A stretch of DNA of 60,177 bases from contig NZ_PMZU01000062.1 in NCBI RefSeq assembly GCF_003170075.1, positions 1-60,177 on the forward strand, given 5' to 3'. Positions 27,670 to 35,990 of the stretch are shown here, one piece after another. The stretch comes from Methanoregula sp. GTDB lineage: Archaea; Halobacteriota; Methanomicrobia; Methanomicrobiales; Methanospirillaceae. The first letter of the stretch is position 1; the number at the start of each line of letters is the position of its first letter. The position numbers were made by a program, and so were the translations under genes. Below the pieces are notes generated by a model. It was not told where the DNA came from. It did no database searches and saw only the letters and a list, made by a program, of their open reading frames with translations.

Positions 27670-27895
27670 AATAGTTTCTCCTTTCCCGGTAAAGACCCGG
27701 GATCGTATGCTTGTATTATTTCACCTTAAATCATCATAAACTCTCACACCGACAGTACAATGCCATTGTATCCACCGGTTTTTTTGGGAGAAAAACAGGT
27801 TTCCCCCCGTTTGGGGGTGAATGTACGGGAGAGGGCGGAACCTGCATCCCCTCGCGGTGATTTATATCCCTGCAGCACAAACCAACGATGATCAT

Positions 27896-28108
27896 ATGTA
27901 CACTGATTTCCTGTCCCTTGCCATGGTTACCATTATCGGCCTTTTGGCAGGTACCGCAATCGGCCTTTTCATCGGGTACATCATGAAGCAGCAGCGGTCC
28001 CGCTGGTCTGATATGACCGGGCGCGAGAAAGCGGTTAACATTGCGCTCATCGTGGTTTGCTCGGCGATCTGCATCGCCGGTCTTGCGTGGCGCTTTCTTC
28101 TGAAATAA
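27896..28108 (+). CDS. Two-helix small membrane protein
   Basis: A 70-residue protein with one hydrophobic helix near residues 5-28 and another near 45-66, joined by a charged loop (MKQQRSRWSDMTGREK). The ATG at 27896 follows a TATA-like TTTATATC about 30 bases upstream, so a leaderless start is possible. Function unknown. Confidence 0.55.
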   Translation: MYTDFLSLAMVTIIGLLAGTAIGLFIGYIMKQQRSRWSDMTGREKAVNIALIVVCSAICIAGLAWRFLLK

Positions 28109-28205
28109 AATCGCCGCAGCCGTACCGGTGCCCGCGCTTTTTATTTATCTGCCGCTCCGGGGACAGGACACGGTACAAAAAGGGCATCCCGCATGTAACA
28201 TATTG

Positions 28206-28343
28206 ATGATGGGGGACATGCAACAAGTAACGGTACAATGTCCATGCAGGGACAAAAATCCGGTGCCCAGACATGCCCGCTTCTCAAAGACGCTCGTGCG
28301 CCGTCCCTGCTGTGATATCAACTTCGGCAACAGGCAGTGCTAA
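28206..28343 (+). CDS. Possible 45-residue Cys-rich microprotein
   Basis: The frame contains CPC, then CC, then a final C (QVTVQCPCRDKN ... RRPCCDINFGNRQC), a plausible metal-binding arrangement. GGGGGAC lies before an internal ATG at 28218, which gives 41 residues. The stop at 28343 is 15 bases before the GTG of the LysE-like gene, so they may be co-transcribed. Too short to be certain. Confidence 0.45.
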   Translation: MMGDMQQVTVQCPCRDKNPVPRHARFSKTLVRRPCCDINFGNRQC

Positions 28344-28358
28344 AAAAGGTGCATGTAA

Positions 28359-28982
28359 GTGGAGACCGGACTGTTCATCCATGGCATCATCATCGGCATT
28401 GCACTTGCCGCGCCGGTCGGCCCGATCGCGTTTGTGTGCATCCAGCGCTCGCTCGCCCATGGACACCTGCACGGCATCACTTCCGGCCTCGGGATCGCCA
28501 CAGCCGATGCCTTCTATGCAGCGGTAACAGCGTTTGGCCTGGCGCTCATCTCTGACTTCCTGCTCACCCGCCAGTGGTTCTTCCGGCTGTTCGGGGGACT
28601 CGCTCTTATTGTGGTGGGTCTCCGTATCGTCTTTACCGCGCCCCCGGAGGTTACAACAGATCCCGAGAAGGAGTCATACCTTGCCGATTATACCACGATG
28701 CTTGCCTTCACGCTGGCAAACCCGCTCACCATCCTCTTCTTTACTATCATTATCCCAAGTTTCGGTGTGGTGATCAGCGGTAGTACCTGGGTAACCCCCG
28801 CGATTTTTGTGGTCGGAGTATTTATCGGAGAAATGGGCTGGTGGATCTTCCTGTGCGGGACACTGGGTTCCATGCGAAGTTATCTTACAAGAGAGCGACT
28901 GCATCTGATCAACCGGCTCGCCGGTCTCGTGATCACCGCGTTCGGTGTGGTGCTGATTGCCACACTGATCGTGACAAGGTAA
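28359..28982 (+). CDS. LysE-family exporter
   Basis: A 207-residue six-helix protein of the LysE/RhtB transporter family. The N-terminal APVGPIAFVCIQRSL is the family's diagnostic region, and the alternating hydrophobic segments at about 6-28, 38-60, 68-86, 111-133, 145-167 and 180-204 match. Such proteins export amino acids or other small molecules. The start is the GTG at 28359, with AAAGGTG eight bases upstream. No regulator is adjacent. Confidence 0.88.
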   Translation: METGLFIHGIIIGIALAAPVGPIAFVCIQRSLAHGHLHGITSGLGIATADAFYAAVTAFGLALISDFLLTRQWFFRLFGGLALIVVGLRIVFTAPPEVTTDPEKESYLADYTTMLAFTLANPLTILFFTIIIPSFGVVISGSTWVTPAIFVVGVFIGEMGWWIFLCGTLGSMRSYLTRERLHLINRLAGLVITAFGVVLIATLIVTR

Positions 28983-29133
28983 CTCGTGTGACATCGGAGC
29001 CGCGCTCGTTTTTGCCCCTCCACCGGGGGCTTCTCTGGTGCATCTATTTTCTTCCAGGTTCTGGTGTATCATGCAGCGCCATGATATCGATGATCACGAG
29101 CCGTCCGTTTTTTTGCAGATACTTCACTGGTAG

Positions 29134-29172
29134 AATAGTTCACTTATTAAACTATTAAGTGGCAAAACTATT
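29134..29172 (+). promoter_or_regulatory. Nested dyad operator before the MarR gene
   Basis: AATAGTT-CACTTA at 29134-29146 is mirrored by TAAGTG at 29156-29161 and AACTATT at 29166-29172, with a four-base bulge on the right; a second AACTATT lies at 29150-29156. The block is AT-rich, contains TTATTAAA (a likely TATA box) and ends 18 bases before the MarR ATG. A MarR dimer bound here would block its own promoter, the usual arrangement in this family. Confidence 0.7.
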
Positions 29173-29189
29173 CCGGGATTTGAAACGAT

Positions 29190-29633
29190 ATGGCGGAAGA
29201 TATCCGGGACCGGGCGGCGGATGCGCTGCTTGCCCTTATTCCCCTCTACTACAAGAACGTGATGCGACAGAGGCATACAATCACCGGGGTTCAAGTGGCA
29301 CAGCTCCATACGCTCGGGGTGCTCATGAAATGCAAATCAATGCCAATGTCGGAGATCGGAAGCCACCTCTATATCTCCCGGCCGTACATGACCCGGCTAG
29401 CCGACCTGATGATCGCTGACGGTTTGGTAGAGCGCCGGCCCGATCCAACCGATCGCCGGGTGATCAATCTCGCAATAACAGAGAAGGGTAAAAAATATCT
29501 CAAAGAATTGATTTCATGGTCCAAAAAGGATCTCAAAGAAAGCTTAGCCAATCTCGATGACCACGAGATCGGGAAACTATGTACGGCACTTGAAGATGCG
29601 TACCAGATCCTTACAAAACTCCAGCAGGGGTGA
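29190..29633 (+). CDS. MarR-family transcriptional regulator
   Basis: A 147-residue MarR protein. The winged helix-turn-helix runs from MSEIGSHLYISRPYMTRLADLM to the wing VERRPDPTDRRVINLAI, with the conserved DxRxxxL element DRRVINL. The N- and C-terminal helices form the usual dimer interface. A nested inverted repeat directly upstream is a strong candidate for its own operator. It leads a likely operon with the ABC exporter, whose ATPase starts four bases past its stop, so it probably senses a compound that the exporter removes. Confidence 0.92.
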   Translation: MAEDIRDRAADALLALIPLYYKNVMRQRHTITGVQVAQLHTLGVLMKCKSMPMSEIGSHLYISRPYMTRLADLMIADGLVERRPDPTDRRVINLAITEKGKKYLKELISWSKKDLKESLANLDDHEIGKLCTALEDAYQILTKLQQG

Positions 29634-29637
29634 CGAA

Positions 29638-30765
29638 GTGCATCTGTTCGGTCACGAAAAAGATCCTGTTCCCGATGGAAAAAATCACAACGGGACTCTG
29701 AACAGACCGGAGGGTGTTCTATACAGCACACCGGTAGAATCAGAGGGAGGTGAGCAGGCTGACGGTACAGCTATCATCCGGATCGATCACCTCTCCAAGG
29801 TCTTTACCGGCAAGACAAAAAACGTGATTGCTGTAAACGACGTTTCCTTTGAGGTCATGAGGGGAGAGATTTTCGGGCTTCTTGGGGCAAATGGCGCAGG
29901 AAAGAGTACGCTTATCCGGATCCTCACGACCCTCCTCTCCCCGACGTCGGGGCAGGCATTCGTGGACAACTACGATATCCTCAAAGATCCCGAGAAGATC
30001 CGGGAAATCATCGGCGTCTGCGCGCAGAACTACACCAGCGACTCCGAACTGACCGCGTACGACAATCTCGAGTTCTACGGAAAACTCGAAAATGTCCCGG
30101 ACAGCATCCTCCCGGACCGGATCTGGGAACTCTTAAAAATGGCCGGTCTTGCCGATCGGGCATATATGCCGGTTGGCACGTTCTCGGGGGGTATGAAGCG
30201 CAAGCTCGAGATTGTCCGGGCATTCATCCACCGCCCGCTCATCCTTTTCCTGGACGAACCGACCATCGGTCTCGATCCCGAGGCCCGCAGGGAGGTGTGG
30301 CAGCAGATCATGCTGCTCAACAAAGAGCATACGACAATCATTCTCACCACCCACTATATGGACGAGGCGGAAAAACTCTGCGGCCGGATCGCCTTTATCG
30401 AACGCGGCAGTCTCATCGCTCTTGACACCATGGAAAACCTCAGGAATCTGATCCCGGCCGGCGACCTCATTGAGATCAGTGTAGATCACATGGACCCGCT
30501 GGCAGAAGAAGCGATCCGGAAAATCAACCTCGTCAATGCGGTATCGGTCGTCGAGCACAATGTGAAGATCTCGGCGACCAACGGCAGCCGGGTGATCCCC
30601 GCCATACTTGCCGCATTCGAGCAGTACGCCATCCCCATTATCTCGATCTCGATCCACTCTCCCTCGCTTGAGGATATCTTCATCTATCTGACAGGTAAGG
30701 GCCTTGACAGCGGCAACGGCGATGGAAACGAGACGCCGGGTACTGGCAGGAGGCGATCACCGTGA
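29638..30765 (+). CDS. ABC exporter ATP-binding subunit
   Basis: A 375-residue ATPase. Walker A is GANGAGKSTL, the signature FSGGMKRK, Walker B LILFLDEPTIGLD and the switch TTHYMDEAEKL. About 50 extra residues precede the nucleotide domain (from DGTAIIRIDHLSKVF) and are Gly/Glu/Asp-rich, probably disordered. The GTG at 29638 was chosen because AGGGGTGA lies directly before it; an ATG inside marR is unlikely. Its stop overlaps the permease start. DrrA-type exporter for drugs or antibiotics is the best guess. Confidence 0.9.
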   Translation: MHLFGHEKDPVPDGKNHNGTLNRPEGVLYSTPVESEGGEQADGTAIIRIDHLSKVFTGKTKNVIAVNDVSFEVMRGEIFGLLGANGAGKSTLIRILTTLLSPTSGQAFVDNYDILKDPEKIREIIGVCAQNYTSDSELTAYDNLEFYGKLENVPDSILPDRIWELLKMAGLADRAYMPVGTFSGGMKRKLEIVRAFIHRPLILFLDEPTIGLDPEARREVWQQIMLLNKEHTTIILTTHYMDEAEKLCGRIAFIERGSLIALDTMENLRNLIPAGDLIEISVDHMDPLAEEAIRKINLVNAVSVVEHNVKISATNGSRVIPAILAAFEQYAIPIISISIHSPSLEDIFIYLTGKGLDSGNGDGNETPGTGRRRSP

Positions 30766-31862
30766 TGCCCATGATGCTACGAAGCGCTTTTGCGATCTTC
30801 AAACGGGACTTCAAGAAGTTCCTGAGCAACCCGTTCATCATCATGATGACGCTCCTTATGCCCATCATGTACCTGGTCATCTTCGGGAATGCGATGGGCG
30901 GCACCATCACCCACATCCCGGTCGGGGTGGTACAGGAAGTCCCACCCTACAACGACACGCCGCTCTTTACGAGCGCCGCATACCAGCTCAACCATATCGA
31001 CCAGACAGATGCCGAGAAAATGCTGGATGTCACCGTTTATGCAGACGAGGCCGCGGCCAAACAGGATCTGGATAACGGGAAACTATCGGCAGTGATCGTC
31101 TTTCCCTCATCGGTTTCAAACGACAATGCTGTACGAGTCTACCTCGATAGTTCCGACTCCATAACACCCGCGCTTGTTGAAGCGGCGGTAAACCAGGTTA
31201 TGCTGGGTCTTGGGGCTCATAACCCTGTCCTTGTTGACAAGATCTACGGGGATATCAAGTATATCCAGTTCTTTAGCGTGGGTGTGATCATGATGGCAAT
31301 TTTTAGCGCGACCATGTTCGGCGGCGGGATCGCGCTCATCAAGGACCGGGAGAACGGCATCCACGAAGGTTACCTGGTCACTCCGATCAAACGCTCCAGT
31401 ATCATCATGGGGATCATTTTAAGCGGCACCGTCCGGGCCTTCATCGCGGGGTGTACCATCTTCTGGATCGATCTGCTGATCACCGGCATCATCCTCCAGA
31501 GTTTTCAGGACTTTCTGCTGGTCCTGCTGGTGATTTTGATAGCCTGTATTGGGGTGACGAGCCTTGTTGTTTCCTTTGCATCCCGGTTCGCAACCCAACA
31601 GGAGTACGCATCGGTCATCGCATTCCTCAACATGGTCCTGTTCATGACCTCGGGTGCTTTTTACCCGGTGATCGGGATGCCGGGCTGGTTAAGTTGGATT
31701 ACGATCATCAACCCCGAATACTACGGCATCCATGCCCTGAGAAGCATCATTCTCAGGAACCAGGGATTCAACGTGATCGGGAACGATCTCATTGCCCTTT
31801 TGATCTTTTCAACGGCAATGATCATATTAGGAATCGTCACTTTCAGACGCACTCTCGAATAA
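30762..31862 (+). CDS. ABC-2 type exporter permease
   Basis: A 366-residue permease with a cytosolic N-terminus, one helix at about 28-48, a ~130-residue extracytoplasmic domain (GGTITHIPVGVVQE ...) and five helices in the C-terminal half. This two-part layout is that of YhgE/Pip or DrrB-like ABC-2 permeases with a large outer loop. AGGAGG lies eight bases before the GTG at 30762 and 11 before the ATG at 30765, so either may be the start. It overlaps the ATPase stop and forms an exporter with it. Confidence 0.9.
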   Translation: MMPMMLRSAFAIFKRDFKKFLSNPFIIMMTLLMPIMYLVIFGNAMGGTITHIPVGVVQEVPPYNDTPLFTSAAYQLNHIDQTDAEKMLDVTVYADEAAAKQDLDNGKLSAVIVFPSSVSNDNAVRVYLDSSDSITPALVEAAVNQVMLGLGAHNPVLVDKIYGDIKYIQFFSVGVIMMAIFSATMFGGGIALIKDRENGIHEGYLVTPIKRSSIIMGIILSGTVRAFIAGCTIFWIDLLITGIILQSFQDFLLVLLVILIACIGVTSLVVSFASRFATQQEYASVIAFLNMVLFMTSGAFYPVIGMPGWLSWITIINPEYYGIHALRSIILRNQGFNVIGNDLIALLIFSTAMIILGIVTFRRTLE

Positions 31863-32089
31863 ATTGGAGGAAGCACAGGAAAAGACACTCTACAGGGATA
31901 CCAAGGATCGTATACCGGATTTTCCTAACGGATGCGATACCCAAAAAATAGCTAAAGGAAGACAAATTTATGGTATAAACTGCGTGCCAGGAGAAATCTC
32001 TGATGATAAATGTATAGGTTAGGATCGGGATATATATGGTAAGAATTTCAAACTGCACTAAGATTTGTATAACCTCTTCGAGGATCGGC

Positions 32090-33463
32090 ATGAGTGAAAT
32101 AAACGGATACATATCTCCCGGTAACAGGGATGTTGCAAGAACTGGAAGTCGTTCTTCGGGGGGCCGCATCAGCGCCCTGTGGTTTCTGTGCCTCGTATCG
32201 ATCGTTCTTGCAGTGCTAGCGGTCACCCCGGCCCTTGCCGGGACAAAATACATGGCCGGCAGCCCTGAGCTGAACGCGCATATCTCCGGGACCAACGAGT
32301 TTTCCCCGGGCGACGATATCAACCTGCAGGTCGTCATCGAGAACACGGGGCTCAACCAGTTCAAGATCGTCCAGTCCGGGATTGTCGACCCCAACGACCT
32401 CTCCAACACGGCAAAACAGCTGACGGTGACCCTGGGTGCGGCCGATGCACCCCTCGTTGTCAAGGCTGACCCGCAGGTCGTCGGGGATCTTCCGGCAAGC
32501 ACCAGCGCCACCGCGACGTTCCATATCAAGGTCAACCAGGATGCCCCTGCAGGAACCTACCAGATCCCGGTCGTTCTGAATTACACCTACCTGTACCAGG
32601 CAGAACAGGAAGGCACCGACCTGCTCACCTATCAGTACAAGAATATTAACGAGAGTGTCAGCATCCCGATCAAAATAAAAGCCGAAGTCCAGATTGCGGT
32701 TCCTGATGTTGAAACCGAGAACCTGAACGCGGGGAACGAGGGGTACATCAATTTAACGGTAAAGAATGTCGGGTATGAAGATGGCCAGAACGCGGTAGTC
32801 CGGATCCAGGAAAACGGCCAGAGCCCGGTTACGCCAACGGAGGGGAGCGTCTATATCGGGGATTTCCCCATTGGCGCTGTTACCGACTGCCGGTTCCGGG
32901 TCATGGTATCAAGCGATGCCCAGCAGAAGACGTACCCGCTCGATGTGCTGGTAAACTACAAGAATTCTGAAGGAGACTACGTGGATTCCGCGATCGAGAC
33001 CGTCGGGGTTCCGGTCGGTGAAAAAGTGGACTTCAGCGTTACCCCAATAATGACCACCATCTCTCCGGGGGATAAATCCGTGCTCACGGTCCAGTACCAG
33101 AACACCGGCGGGGCGATTGCCTATAACGCGCAGGCCCGGATCAGCGCTGTCGACCCGTTCACGAGCAATGACGATACCGCCTTTTTAGGGACGATGGCTC
33201 CTGGCGACATCCGCGAAGCGGCGTTTGATGTCTCGGTCGATGCAGGTGCAACGGCAAAAGAGTACGGGCTGGATTCCGAGGTTATCTACCGCGATTCGCT
33301 TAATAACCAGTTTACTTCCGACCCTATGAAAGTCAACGTTCATGTCGTCCCGGCAAAAAGTGTTACTGACCTGTTCAGCCTGCCGGTTATTATCGCGATC
33401 ATCCTGGTTGTGCTTGCCGCTGCTGGTTACCTGATCTACACAAAGCGGTTCAAACCCCAGTAA
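32090..33463 (+). CDS. CARDB/S-layer-like secreted protein with C-terminal anchor
   Basis: A 457-residue surface protein. An N-terminal signal (about residues 28-50, ending in TPALAG) is preceded by an unusually long polar stretch. Three beta-sandwich-type units follow, each with NxGxxxA-like motifs typical of CARDB/COG1361 domains (for example LTVKNVGYEDGQNAVV), and a single helix near the end (VIIAIILVVLAAAGYLIY) leads to a KRFKPQ tail. In methanogens such proteins are often next to an RND exporter, as here (117 bases), suggesting an outside partner of the pump. The ATG at 32090 has GAGGATC upstream. Confidence 0.8.
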   Translation: MSEINGYISPGNRDVARTGSRSSGGRISALWFLCLVSIVLAVLAVTPALAGTKYMAGSPELNAHISGTNEFSPGDDINLQVVIENTGLNQFKIVQSGIVDPNDLSNTAKQLTVTLGAADAPLVVKADPQVVGDLPASTSATATFHIKVNQDAPAGTYQIPVVLNYTYLYQAEQEGTDLLTYQYKNINESVSIPIKIKAEVQIAVPDVETENLNAGNEGYINLTVKNVGYEDGQNAVVRIQENGQSPVTPTEGSVYIGDFPIGAVTDCRFRVMVSSDAQQKTYPLDVLVNYKNSEGDYVDSAIETVGVPVGEKVDFSVTPIMTTISPGDKSVLTVQYQNTGGAIAYNAQARISAVDPFTSNDDTAFLGTMAPGDIREAAFDVSVDAGATAKEYGLDSEVIYRDSLNNQFTSDPMKVNVHVVPAKSVTDLFSLPVIIAIILVVLAAAGYLIYTKRFKPQ

Positions 33464-33580
33464 CACCTTTTCTACACTGGCTCCACCGGGGAAAAATTGG
33501 TACAGGTATATTCCCATGATACCACGGGAGAAGATAACGAGTTCCGGAAGACCGGTAACCCCCCATAAAACAGGACTACC

Positions 33581-35884
33581 ATGATCGATCAGATCTTTGA
33601 TAAAATTGCGCGAACGGTCAACCACCGGCCCAGACTGGTGGTCGGTATCATCGGTGTGGTTTTCATCATTGCCCTTGTTGGCATGACCATGATCACCATG
33701 GCGACCGGCAACGATACCTACCTGGACAAGAATTCACCGGAAGGCATCGCGAACACCCAGTACACCAATACGTTTGCAGCAGATTCCCTTATCCTGATCG
33801 TCGAGACCAGCGATCCCCTGAATCCTGACGTGCTCAACTACATGAACCGGCTGGAAGGAGATATCCGGCAGCAGCAAAACATTGCCAGCGCATCCAGCGT
33901 CGTGGATATCCTTAAAAGTGAGAATAACGGCGTGCTTCCCCAGTCGAAAGGGGAGATCGATGCACTCGTCCGGCAGATGCCCGAAGCGACCCGGGAGGTT
34001 GCCGTTCCCTCAAACGTCCTGACACTCGTGCAGATCCCAATGAGTGAGGGCCTCTCGGATGATACCAAAACTGCCACCCTCAACAATATCCAGTCCCTTG
34101 TCGATAACTCCCAGCCACCGGCTGGCGTGAAAGTATCAGTCTCGGGGAGTCCTGCATTCACCGCCCAGATGAAAGCGGCGATGGGATCCCAGATGGGGGT
34201 CCTGATCGGTGCCGCCATGATTCTGATGGTCATCGTCATGGGCCTGCTCTTCTCCTACGTCAGCTACCGGTTCCTGCCGGTCGTTTTTGTGGGCCTGGGT
34301 CTCAGCACAGCCCTTGGCCTGATGGGCCTGGCTGGCATCCAGCTCAACATGGCGGTGATGGGGGCGTTCCCGGTCATGATCGGACTCGGGATTGATTACG
34401 CGATCCAGTTCCACGCCCGGCTGGACGAGGAGTCCCGGAAAGGTTCGCTGGATGATGCGGTCTATATGACCATCACCCGCACCGGGCCGGCCGTGATGTA
34501 CGCCATGCTGGCCACGTCGCTCGGATTTACGGCAATGTTCATCTCCACCGTTCCCATGGTGCAGTCGTTCGGGCTGGTGGCCATGATCGGGATCATGAGT
34601 TGTTACTGCATCTCGCTCGTGGGCATACCGGCCGTCGCCCAGGTTATCCACTACAAGCCAAAGCAGCAGGCTCCACAGGTCTGCTATGCAGTCGGCGAGG
34701 AGGCCTGCGATACGCTCCCGGCCCCGAAGAAGAAATCCTGGTCATATGGCCAGTTCCTCACCAGCACCTCCGTCAAGATCGCAAAAAACCCGGTCCCGAT
34801 TCTCCTTATTGCAGCGCTCATCGCAGCAATCGGGTTCCAGCTCGACCCGCTCATCGCCATTGAGGCTAACCAGAACAATTTCGTCCCCAGCGACATGCCG
34901 GCAAAGATCCAGATGGACAAAGTCACACGTGTCCTCGGTGCAATGAGTACCGCCGATTTCTACGTCCAGGGTGGCAGGGTCACGGACCTCGATACGATAC
35001 AATGGATGAAATCGTTCCAGGATTATGAACTTTCCAGACACGCGGAACTGACCTCATCGACCAGTATCGTCACGTACATCCTCGCTTACAATGGCGGGGA
35101 GATGCCCCAGACCCAGAGCCAGCTGGATGCCGCGCTTGATAAAATACCTTCCAGTGTGAAAGACCAATACCTCAGTGGTTCGATGAGGGGCGTCATCCAG
35201 TTTGGAATGATCAATCTCCAGATTCCCCAGGAGGAGAACCTCAAGAAAGTGATGGTGAATGATATCTCGTTCCTCCAACCGCTCCCGGGCATCACTGTCC
35301 AGCCGGTGGGGAGCTTTGATCTCTTTACCACTCTGATTGGGGGTCTTTCATCCTCCAAGGATGAGATGACCTATCTCGGCTTTGGGTTGATCTTTGTTTT
35401 CCTTGCCCTCGTGTACCGGCATATCCACGCAATCTCGCCGCTCATTCCGATCGTTCTGGTCGTTGGCTGGAACTCGGTGGCGATGTATATTCTGGGTATC
35501 TCGTATTCTCCGCTGACTGCAACTCTCGGCTCCATGACCATCGGAGTGGCTGCTGAGTATACCATTCTCGTGATGGAACGGTACAGCGAGGAGGAGGAGC
35601 GGCTCCACGACCATGTTGCCGCAATCCAGGAAAGTGTAAACAGAATCGGAACCGCGATTACGGTCTCGGGCCTCGCTACTTTCTTCGGGTTCTCGGCACT
35701 CTGCCTCGCCAGTTTCCCCATCACAAGTAACTTTGGGGTCTCAACCCTGATCGCGGTCGGGTTCTCCCTCATCGGCGCGATCTTCATCATGCCGGCTGTG
35801 CTCTCCCTCATGGGCCAGTTCACCGAGTGGCTCGAGAAGAGGAAGTCAACCTCGCAGAAGACGGATAATGGCGATACCATATAA
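33581..35884 (+). CDS. RND/MMPL-family exporter
   Basis: A 767-residue transporter with the RND two-fold plan: one N-terminal helix, a large outer loop, then about five helices, repeated once. The first half has the GxxxDY-type motif GLGIDYAIQFHARLDEE in its TM4-like helix; the second carries GVAAEYTILVMERYSEEE, where Asp is replaced by Glu. These acidic residues normally relay protons in MMPL/COG1033 exporters. The C-terminus ends in a Lys/Ser-rich tail. Adjacent to the CARDB-type gene and downstream of MarR/ABC, it fits an efflux or envelope-lipid export locus. Confidence 0.9.
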   Translation: MIDQIFDKIARTVNHRPRLVVGIIGVVFIIALVGMTMITMATGNDTYLDKNSPEGIANTQYTNTFAADSLILIVETSDPLNPDVLNYMNRLEGDIRQQQNIASASSVVDILKSENNGVLPQSKGEIDALVRQMPEATREVAVPSNVLTLVQIPMSEGLSDDTKTATLNNIQSLVDNSQPPAGVKVSVSGSPAFTAQMKAAMGSQMGVLIGAAMILMVIVMGLLFSYVSYRFLPVVFVGLGLSTALGLMGLAGIQLNMAVMGAFPVMIGLGIDYAIQFHARLDEESRKGSLDDAVYMTITRTGPAVMYAMLATSLGFTAMFISTVPMVQSFGLVAMIGIMSCYCISLVGIPAVAQVIHYKPKQQAPQVCYAVGEEACDTLPAPKKKSWSYGQFLTSTSVKIAKNPVPILLIAALIAAIGFQLDPLIAIEANQNNFVPSDMPAKIQMDKVTRVLGAMSTADFYVQGGRVTDLDTIQWMKSFQDYELSRHAELTSSTSIVTYILAYNGGEMPQTQSQLDAALDKIPSSVKDQYLSGSMRGVIQFGMINLQIPQEENLKKVMVNDISFLQPLPGITVQPVGSFDLFTTLIGGLSSSKDEMTYLGFGLIFVFLALVYRHIHAISPLIPIVLVVGWNSVAMYILGISYSPLTATLGSMTIGVAAEYTILVMERYSEEEERLHDHVAAIQESVNRIGTAITVSGLATFFGFSALCLASFPITSNFGVSTLIAVGFSLIGAIFIMPAVLSLMGQFTEWLEKRKSTSQKTDNGDTI

Positions 35885-35990
35885 CCTTAACTGATGCCCT
35901 GCCGTCACGAGAGGAAGCCCGCGAAATGGTCATCTTTGGATAGCATGATATTTATGGAGCAATAACCCTCTAGAGCAAGAGCATACGCGC

